Source: Cyanobacteria bacterium UBA11370
Lineage (GTDB): Bacteria; Cyanobacteriota; Cyanobacteriia; Cyanobacteriales; Coleofasciculaceae
Length of the DNA: 10,875 nt
Direction: 5' to 3'
NCBI GenBank assembly: GCA_003486645.1
Contig: DNGI01000361.1
Coordinates: 4,443-15,317, forward strand
The position numbers and the translations under genes are program-made. The stretch's first letter is position 1. The number at the start of each line of letters is the position of its first letter. Below the pieces are notes generated by a model. That model searched no databases. It was not told the origin of the DNA and saw nothing but the letters and a program-made list of their open reading frames with translations. Shown in pieces: positions 6,888 through 10,875 of this stretch.

Positions 6888-6913
6888 AACAACAGTCAAT
6901 CCGGAAATAAAAA

Positions 6914-7320
6914 ATGCGAAAAAACTCATACGAGTACAGGCACTACAATCATGCTGTTGGACTATGCGTAGTTCACTTAGTTTGGATACCAAAGCGACGC
7001 AAAAAGGTACTTGTGGGAAAGATTCGAGATAGAATTTACGAAATCTTCTCTCTCGTTGGCAACAGAGAAGGGTTGGCATATTAGGGCGCTCGAAGTGGCT
7101 CCTGACCACATTCACTTATTTGTTGAGATTCATCCAACCGAGGCTATTTTTCAGGTGGCAAAAGCTTTCAAGGGACGGTCAGCTAACTATCTTAGAAAGG
7201 AGTTTCCAGAACTTAAGAAACTCCCCTCTTTATGGACTAACAGCTATTTTTTTTTCAACAGCAGGTAACGTCAGTGCTGAAACAATTCAGCGCTATATTA
7301 ATGACCCACATCATGGTTAG
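6914..7320 (+). pseudogene. tnpA: tnpA, Y1 transposase of the IS200/IS605 element, broken by two frameshifts
   Basis: A single-strand transposase of the HUH/Y1 type read in three successive frames. The first frame (from ATG 6914) gives NSYEYRHYNHAVGLCVVHLV and then RDRIYEIFSLV before a stop near 7081. The second frame carries SLATEKGWHIRALEVAPDHI, the HUH motif (HIH in DHIHLFVEI) and AFKGRSANYLRKEFPEL. The third frame carries STAGNVSAETIQRYINDPHH, with the catalytic Tyr codon at 7294-7296. The first shift lies near 7045-7062 in a CT-rich stretch. The second lies at the run of nine T bases at about 7246-7254, where eight T bases would restore a normal YFFSTAGNV. Both are +1 changes. All active-site parts survive, so this is a recent inactivation or, less likely, sequencing error in a homopolymer. 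Confidence 0.88.
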
Positions 7321-7360
7321 AGAAGACTGTAGGCGAATAAATTCGCTACTGTGCGTTCCT

Positions 7361-7381
7361 CTCCGCTCTAAAGAGACGGAG
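7361..7381. other. Sub-terminal hairpin of the insertion element, tnpA side
   Basis: CTCCG (7361-7365) and CTCT (7366-7369) pair with AGAG (7372-7375) and CGGAG (7377-7381), with AA in the loop and an unpaired A at 7376. The layout, including the bulge, is the same as that of the other end hairpin although the stem bases differ. Confidence 0.8.
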
Positions 7382-7404
7382 TTTCCCGCAACGGAGGTAT
7401 CCTG

Positions 7405-7643
7405 ATGATCGAGTCATTCTAGAATGGGCAGCACAACAGGGGCGAATTCTATTAACTCATGATGTAGAAACAATGACTCGATATGCTTACGAGCGCGTAC
7501 AGGCAGGGTTGGAAATGCCAGGAGTCTTTGAGATTAGTCGCAGCGTCCCAATTGGGCTGGCGATCGAAGAGATCATATTGATTACGGAGGGAAGTTTTGA
7601 GGGCGAATGGGAAGGACAAGTGCAATATCTGCCTCTCCGTTAA
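7405..7643 (+). pseudogene. DUF5615 PIN-like toxin gene, 3' part
   Basis: C-terminal part of the split toxin gene, 79 codons when joined to the G at 5497. It shows the family signatures DDRVILEWAAQQGRILLTHD (with the conserved acidic DD and the LTHD motif), MTRYAYERVQAGLEMPGVF, then ISRSVPIGLAIEEI and the end GEWEGQVQYLPLR, closing with TAA at 7641-7643. It has no promoter, ribosome binding site or start of its own, so it is probably not translated. The coding frame is undamaged, which indicates that the insertion is recent or that excision could restore the gene. Confidence 0.88.
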
Positions 7644-7698
7644 AGTCCTAGCTCAGTCTAATTTGGAGAAAAATCAGGGGAGTAAGGAGATAAGAAAA

Positions 7699-7932
7699 CT
7701 ATAGCAGTCGCCACAATCGTTAGGACGTTTTTCTGTTGCCTGTTGCCAGATGAGCTGTTGCCTGTTGCCTTTAAAGCCAAATATAATAGACTTCTTGCAG
7801 AAGTCGGGAACAAGGAACAGGGAATAGGGAATAGGGAATAGGGAATAGAGGACAATAATTGACGCAAACCCCAGCATAAAAAATACTTTTGCAAGAGGTC
7901 TAATGTCCTAACCGATATATCCGTTGCTATAG
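7699..7932. repeat. Outer inverted-repeat element (MITE-like), 234 bases
   Basis: The 28-base arms at 7699-7726 and 7905-7932 are inverted relative to each other. Each has two perfectly matching 8-base blocks, CTATAGCA and GTTAGGAC, at the same spacing around a diverged middle (19 of 28 positions match). The element carries no reading frame of its own and encloses a second inverted-repeat element, consistent with nested insertion of non-autonomous elements. Confidence 0.55.
7787..7902. repeat. Inner inverted-repeat element, 116 bases, with tandem repeat core
   Basis: The left arm TAGACTTCTTGCAGAAGT (7787-7804) matches the reverse complement of the right arm (7885-7902) at 16 of 18 positions. 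The left arm by itself also folds (GACTTC, loop TTGCA, GAAGTC). The core holds six 7-base units at 7806-7847, two of the GGAACA type followed by four copies of GGGAATA. No gene is present. The arm sequence resembles a repeat I believe is frequent in cyanobacterial genomes, but that is from memory. Confidence 0.6.
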
Positions 7933-8092
7933 AATGAATAGCTCCACACCCTTAATGTAATGTAAAAAAATATAGAGTATTCTGATGCTAAAAAATTGAT
8001 ATTACAAAAAACTTTACCTAGGCGAAGATAAATCTGAGCCAGAGGATTAAAAGTGTGCTTTGAACCTTACACAAATTTTCGAGGATAGCCTT

Positions 8093-9502
8093 ATGCCAGA
8101 AATCGTTTTACCAGGTACTTACATTGAAGTTCGCGCCGAGGGCTTAATTAGTGCAGGCGGAGTTGTAACAGGTAACATTGGAATTGTAGGTACAGCCTCG
8201 AAAGGACCTGTAGATGAGGTACAACTTCTGGGTAGTTTAGCTGAAGCAAGAGAGATTTTTGGTGAAAGTGATCAATGGATTGATGGAAATAATAATGAGT
8301 TAACTCTAATTCGTGCCTTAGAATTAATCTACAAAAATGGGGGGCAAGCCGTCTATGCGGTGCGAACTGCCAATATTAAAGAAGATGATCCACAACGGGT
8401 CATTGCCGCCAATTTCGTTCTGACTAATGATGCCGATCAGTTATTGAGATTAGAGGCAAAAACGCCAGGAACTTGGGGGAATAAGATTAAGGCTAAAATC
8501 TGTAATGCTGGCGAAGGGAAGCCGGGAAAGAAAATTATTGAATTTGTCTATAACAAGATTGAAGAATCCTACACAATTGAAAATGTAGCTGATTTAGTTA
8601 ATCAGCTCAATCAACAGCCATCTATGGTAGTGGAAGTTGCCCAACTGTTCGAGGGCAGCCAAGGAAAATTACCCGATAATACTGAAAATTATTTTGGTGC
8701 GGGTGCGGATGGAGCGAATGCTACAGCCAATGATTATGAACGCAGCTTGGTCTTTTTAGAAAATGAAATTATCAATATTTTACTGTTAGCGGGACAGGAT
8801 ACGACCAAATTAGGAATGGCTGACCTCTTGCAGGGACATTTAAAGACGACAGCCGGAATTAAACGGGAACGTATTGCTCTAATTGGTAGTGGTTTTAAGG
8901 ATGGAAAAGACCAGTTAGATGACGTTCCTAAAAATGAAGAAGGTCGCCTAATTTTTACAGCCCCAGGGATTTTAGTAAGCTCTAATGGGAAACAAAATAA
9001 ACTTCCTGGTGGTTATCTAGCAGCGGCAGTTGCTGGCTTAATTTCTTCTCTTCCTGTCCAAGCTAGCCCTACGAATAAAATCTTAACTCTTGAAGGATTA
9101 ACAACAGAGTATAATAGCGCTCAACTTGAAAAATTGGTCAGTAATAGTATCCTTCTATCCGAAAAACGGAATGGATTTCGGATTGTTAAAGGTATTACTA
9201 CAGCCAGTAGCCCTTGGAATCAAATTACAACTCGCCGAATTGTAGACTATGCTATTTATGGTGTTCGTTCTAGTTGTGAACCTTACATTGGTAAGTTGAA
9301 TAATGAGCGAATTCGAGGGGCGATGAAAGCAACATTGGATGGGTTTTTAACCCGTATGGTGGAGAGTGAAGCGCTGGTTAGTTACAAACTACAAGTTTCA
9401 GCCACTCGTTCTCAAGAAATCGCTGGTGAATCGATGGTTATTCTGATTTTAATGCCAACCTTCAGTATCGACTTTATTAAGGTAACGATGTATTTGAGTT
9501 AG
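8093..9502 (+). CDS. Contractile tail sheath protein (phage-tail-like / injection system)
   Basis: Sheath subunit of a contractile phage-tail-like machine, 469 residues. The N-terminus MPEIVLPGTYIEVRAEGLIS and the next segment GNIGIVGTASKGPVDE are typical of tail sheath proteins. The C-terminal domain is also typical: EKRNGFRIVKGITT, ITTRRIVDYAIYGVR, then the end MPTFSIDFIKVTMYLS, which forms the strand exchanged between subunits. The ATG at 8093 has GAGGA seven bases upstream. A TTG 33 bases earlier is in frame but unsupported. The stop TAG (9500-9502) lies in the first unit of a 7-base tandem repeat. It is the first gene of the operon in view, followed by tube and chaperone-like genes. Absence of head genes in the window favours a contractile injection system, possibly of the thylakoid-linked cyanobacterial type, over a prophage. 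That assignment needs the rest of the cluster. Confidence 0.92.
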   Translation: MPEIVLPGTYIEVRAEGLISAGGVVTGNIGIVGTASKGPVDEVQLLGSLAEAREIFGESDQWIDGNNNELTLIRALELIYKNGGQAVYAVRTANIKEDDPQRVIAANFVLTNDADQLLRLEAKTPGTWGNKIKAKICNAGEGKPGKKIIEFVYNKIEESYTIENVADLVNQLNQQPSMVVEVAQLFEGSQGKLPDNTENYFGAGADGANATANDYERSLVFLENEIINILLLAGQDTTKLGMADLLQGHLKTTAGIKRERIALIGSGFKDGKDQLDDVPKNEEGRLIFTAPGILVSSNGKQNKLPGGYLAAAVAGLISSLPVQASPTNKILTLEGLTTEYNSAQLEKLVSNSILLSEKRNGFRIVKGITTASSPWNQITTRRIVDYAIYGVRSSCEPYIGKLNNERIRGAMKATLDGFLTRMVESEALVSYKLQVSATRSQEIAGESMVILILMPTFSIDFIKVTMYLS

Positions 9503-9547
9503 TTGTTAGTTGTTGGTTGTTGGTTGTTGGTTGTTGGTTGTTGGTTG
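9499..9547. repeat. Seven tandem 7-base units at the sheath gene stop codon
   Basis: Two units TTAGTTG followed by five units TTGGTTG, perfectly in register. The first unit supplies the TAG stop of the sheath gene. The repeat lies inside the operon, between the sheath and tube genes, and has no hairpin structure that would stop transcription. Confidence 0.9.
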
Positions 9548-9614
9548 TTCGGAGTTCAGCAATTAAGAACGTCTATATTAATGAAAATTACTGGAAGGAA
9601 TAAGGAGAGAAATA

Positions 9615-10124
9615 ATGCCCAATACTAATGTATTTCGAGGTTCTGATGCTTCCCTAGTTCTAGCCGTGGATAATGGTGAATCAGTGGAAGGTAATCTGGC
9701 TAATACTCTAATTACTGAGTACGATTTTTCTAGTGTGGTTGGACGTTTACAAAATGTTCAGGTTAAAGTTGAAAATGAATTACGAGCTTATCATGAACTC
9801 GGTAAGCGCTTTGCAACAGAATTACGTCCAGGAAATATTAATGTTTACGGCTTTATAGAACGCGCTCATATTAATGGTGCGTTGATTCGTCTTTTATTAG
9901 GTGATGGAGCAACGAGTCCTCCTCCTACAGGAACAATTCCTCAGCCTTCATTTAATATCGTAATTACGTTAAAAAATCCCGCTTGGCCTGACAATAGTAG
10001 TAAAATTACCGTGTTTGGAGTTAAGTTTGATACCTGGTATTTTCGTCTGCCAGAAGATGAATTTGTGATGGAAGAAATCACGTTTAAAGCGATACGAATT
10101 AGCTCGGAAGAAACGAGTGGTTAA
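9615..10124 (+). CDS. Tail inner tube protein
   Basis: 169-residue protein that probably forms the rigid inner tube inside the sheath. The pattern of a tail tube fold is visible. The segment VVGRLQNVQVKVENELRAYH and the following GKRFATELRPGNINVYGFIE match the usual arrangement of a strand with a charged VKVE-type stretch, a short GxR loop and a Gly-rich strand. The C-terminal strands are ITVFGVKFDTW and FVMEEITFKAIRI. The region DGATSPPPTGTIPQPS (about 97-112) is a Pro-rich insertion or loop. The start has a strong ribosome binding site (AAGGAGA six bases upstream). Position directly after the sheath gene is the standard order. The family assignment rests on pattern and context, as tube proteins diverge strongly. 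Confidence 0.82.
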   Translation: MPNTNVFRGSDASLVLAVDNGESVEGNLANTLITEYDFSSVVGRLQNVQVKVENELRAYHELGKRFATELRPGNINVYGFIERAHINGALIRLLLGDGATSPPPTGTIPQPSFNIVITLKNPAWPDNSSKITVFGVKFDTWYFRLPEDEFVMEEITFKAIRISSEETSG

Positions 10125-10147
10125 TTTAGAAATTGAGGTATAGTTCG

Positions 10148-10483
10148 TTGGAATTAACGCCAGAAGAACTTCTAGCAGGTTCAGCGATCGCATTCGATCT
10201 AGTCATTCCTTCAGAGGTGTTACGACCTGGTGAAAACAATACTGGGCAAGAGGTAGTTGTGCAGTTACGCCCTCTAACCATTGGCACATTTACTCTGATT
10301 ATGAAAGCGGCTAAAAATGATCCAGGATTGATTCCGCTCTTAATGATTAAAGAATCACTGGTGCAACCCAAAATGTCTTTGGAACAGGTTAAAGGAATGC
10401 ACTTAGGATTAGTGAATTTTTTGATTGCTCATATCCGTCAAATTAGCGGACTGGTAGAAAAAAAAAGCCCACCAATGAGTTAA
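10148..10483 (+). CDS. Tail assembly chaperone-like protein, zero-frame product
   Basis: Small protein of 111 residues (ELTPEELLAGSAIAFDLVIP, then VVVQLRPLTIGTFTLIMKAA, then a helical C-terminal part ending VEKKSPPMS). I do not recognise the sequence directly. Its place just after the tube gene, its size, and its overlap with a second frame at a run of nine A bases match the G protein of G/GT-type tail assembly chaperones in contractile and long-tailed phages. I chose the TTG at 10148 because GAGG lies nine bases upstream at 10135-10138. Another TTG at 10133 would overlap that site. The zero-frame stop is the TAA at 10481-10483. A HIP1 site at 10184 lies inside. The alternative is a single gene with a homopolymer frameshift error. 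Confidence 0.7.
   Translation: MELTPEELLAGSAIAFDLVIPSEVLRPGENNTGQEVVVQLRPLTIGTFTLIMKAAKNDPGLIPLLMIKESLVQPKMSLEQVKGMHLGLVNFLIAHIRQISGLVEKKSPPMS
10458..10466 (+). promoter_or_regulatory. Slippery run of nine A bases, likely -1 frameshift site
   Basis: Zero-frame codons here are GAA AAA AAA AGC. Slipping back one base on A AAA AAA gives the next codon AAG and opens the second frame. The -1 frame is open only from 10447 (after a TAG at 10444-10446), and the zero frame ends at 10483. The A-run therefore lies in the 37-base overlap where a shift must happen. Slippage by RNA polymerase would give the same products. I see no strong downstream stem-loop or upstream Shine-Dalgarno stimulator. Confidence 0.65.
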
Positions 10484-10626
10484 AAACTTCACCTTTAGTA
10501 CGAGCAGGATATCTTTTAGCCCGTGAGTTTGGTTGGACACCTAAACAAATGCAAGAAATGACTATGGCTCAGGTATCAATCTATCTACAAATGTTAGAAG
10601 AAGACACCAAAAACCATGAAACATGA
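10465..10626 (+). CDS. Frameshift extension of the chaperone-like protein (T-like part)
   Basis: Second frame reached by a -1 shift: 53 residues beginning KPTNELKTSPLVRAGYLLAR and continuing EFGWTPKQMQEMTMAQVSIY, ending at TGA 10624-10626. Joined to the zero-frame part, it makes a 159-residue protein. It has no good start codon of its own; the first in-frame ATG codons lie in the middle of the conserved-looking segment. The stretch AREFGWTPKQM followed by a short Leu-rich helix is like the small proteins found after tube genes in other contractile injection clusters (possibly DUF6760-like; from memory). The end overlaps the next gene by 11 bases. If no frameshift operates, this would be a broken gene end. 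Confidence 0.68.
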   Translation, partial: KPTNELKTSPLVRAGYLLAREFGWTPKQMQEMTMAQVSIYLQMLEEDTKNHET

Positions 10627-10875
10627 ACAACTTTCTAGGCTTGGTCAAGCCTTAAAACAGGAGTTTCAATCGTTACTTATAGAGTATGTAACAGGTTGGT
10701 TAGATGAGACATATTTAACTTGGGAAGACTTGCAAGAACTTCAGGCAATTGAGTTAGGTTTGTATAGTTTTTTTGGAGTCAGTGAGGAATTTTTAGCTTT
10801 AGAACAGTGGCTAACGTCTGGATTTATTCCTGGTGATCTGTGTGTTGAAGAGGGGGGAGTGGGGAGTGGGGAGTG
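10616..10875 (+). CDS. Unknown protein of the tail-like operon, 3' end outside the window
   Basis: An open frame from the ATG at 10616 to the window end, 86 codons seen, beginning MKHEQLSRLGQALKQEF. It is mostly helical and acidic (EYVTGWLDETYLTWEDLQEL, then GVSEEFLALEQWLTSGFIPG). I do not recognise it, and it has no membrane segment or signal peptide. The start overlaps the end of the frameshift product by 11 bases, which suggests translational coupling and membership in the same operon. From 10854 the frame runs into GGGGAGT tandem repeats, so it probably ends soon after the window border. Confidence 0.6.
   Translation, partial: MKHEQLSRLGQALKQEFQSLLIEYVTGWLDETYLTWEDLQELQAIELGLYSFFGVSEEFLALEQWLTSGFIPGDLCVEEGGVGSGE
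10854..10875. repeat. Tandem 7-base repeat GGGGAGT running off the window
   Basis: Three units of GGGGAGT in register, continuing to the last base. It lies in the open frame of the last gene, at what may be its 3' end. Confidence 0.8.

Larger units (their letters stand above)
5498..7404 (-). mobile_element. IS200/IS605-family element, 1907 bases, inserted in a DUF5615 gene
   Basis: The element contains divergent tnpB (minus) and tnpA (plus, broken). Both ends carry matching sub-terminal hairpins. At 5506-5526 CCCCG and GACT pair with AGTC and CGGGG, with AA in the loop and one bulged A. At 7361-7381 CTCCG and CTCT pair with AGAG and CGGAG in the same format. There is no target duplication and there are no terminal inverted repeats, as expected for the family. 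Repair of the host gene places the borders within a three-base ambiguity (CTG at both junctions). Choosing 5498-7404 gives TCAA as the last bases of the tnpB-side end and TCAT as the flanking cleavage tetramer on the minus strand, similar to the paired cleavage sites of IS608. A further hairpin, GCGAAT-AA-ATTCGC, lies at 7333-7346. Confidence 0.9.
7644..8092. other. Gene-free stretch upstream of the tail-like operon
   Basis: No gene is seen here. The first 190 bases hold 7-base-period CTGTTGC-type repeats (7733-7747 and 7754-7770) and the two nested inverted-repeat elements listed separately. The remainder (7933-8092) is AT-rich and should hold the promoter and leader of the sheath gene, but no box pair stands out clearly. 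The Shine-Dalgarno GAGGA of the sheath gene is at 8081-8085. Confidence 0.5.

Noticed and set aside
6846..7115. Minus-strand open frame opposite tnpA
   Set aside because: The plus strand here shows clear transposase motifs in pieces, so the minus frame is a shadow.
7806..7847. CRISPR array
   Set aside because: The repeat unit is 7 bases with no spacers; it is a simple tandem repeat.
9969..10371. Minus-strand open frames opposite the tube and chaperone-like genes
   Set aside because: They are antisense shadows of well-supported plus-strand genes.

Overview
The window looks like chromosomal DNA from a cyanobacterium, probably a filamentous one with a repeat-rich genome. The octamer GCGATCGC (the HIP1 site of cyanobacteria) occurs at 364, 490, 1003, 4591 and 10184. 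Short tandem repeats with a strict 7-base period occur at several loci. The DUF433/DUF5615 pair and the IS200/IS605 ends are also of types common in cyanobacteria. I cannot name the species.

Left part (1-5000), all on the minus strand: a Crp/Fnr-type regulator (108-737) sits just downstream of a chromate transporter gene, chrA (866-2074), and the two probably form one transcription unit. Upstream lies a gap of about 480 bases with a 157-base inverted-repeat element (2329-2485). Next come an unrecognised 355-residue protein gene (2551-3618) with a hairpin-rich leader, and a nucleoside hydrolase gene (4010-4933).

Middle part (5000-7650): a plus-strand toxin-antitoxin-like pair, DUF433 (5043-5381) followed one base later by DUF5615. 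The DUF5615 gene is split by a 1907-base IS200/IS605 element (5498-7404). Removing the element restores a 117-residue reading frame exactly. The element carries an apparently intact tnpB on the minus strand and a tnpA broken by two frameshifts on the plus strand. It has matching sub-terminal hairpins at both ends, and a likely guide RNA (omega RNA) at its tnpB-side end.

Right part (7650-10875): a gene-free stretch with two nested inverted-repeat elements, then the start of a contractile phage-tail-like operon on the plus strand. Its genes are sheath (8093-9502), inner tube (9615-10124), a small chaperone-like gene (10148-10483) and a partial unknown gene (from 10616). The chaperone-like frame overlaps a second open frame at a run of nine A bases. 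This gives the layout of a programmed -1 frameshift (G/GT-type tail assembly chaperone) and predicts a 159-residue fusion. No capsid, terminase or portal gene is visible, so a contractile injection system is more likely than a prophage, but most of the cluster lies outside the window.

A recurring theme is that 7-base-period repeats lie at the 3' ends of genes. They supply the stop codons of the 355-residue gene and the sheath gene, and lie next to the end of the Crp-type gene.
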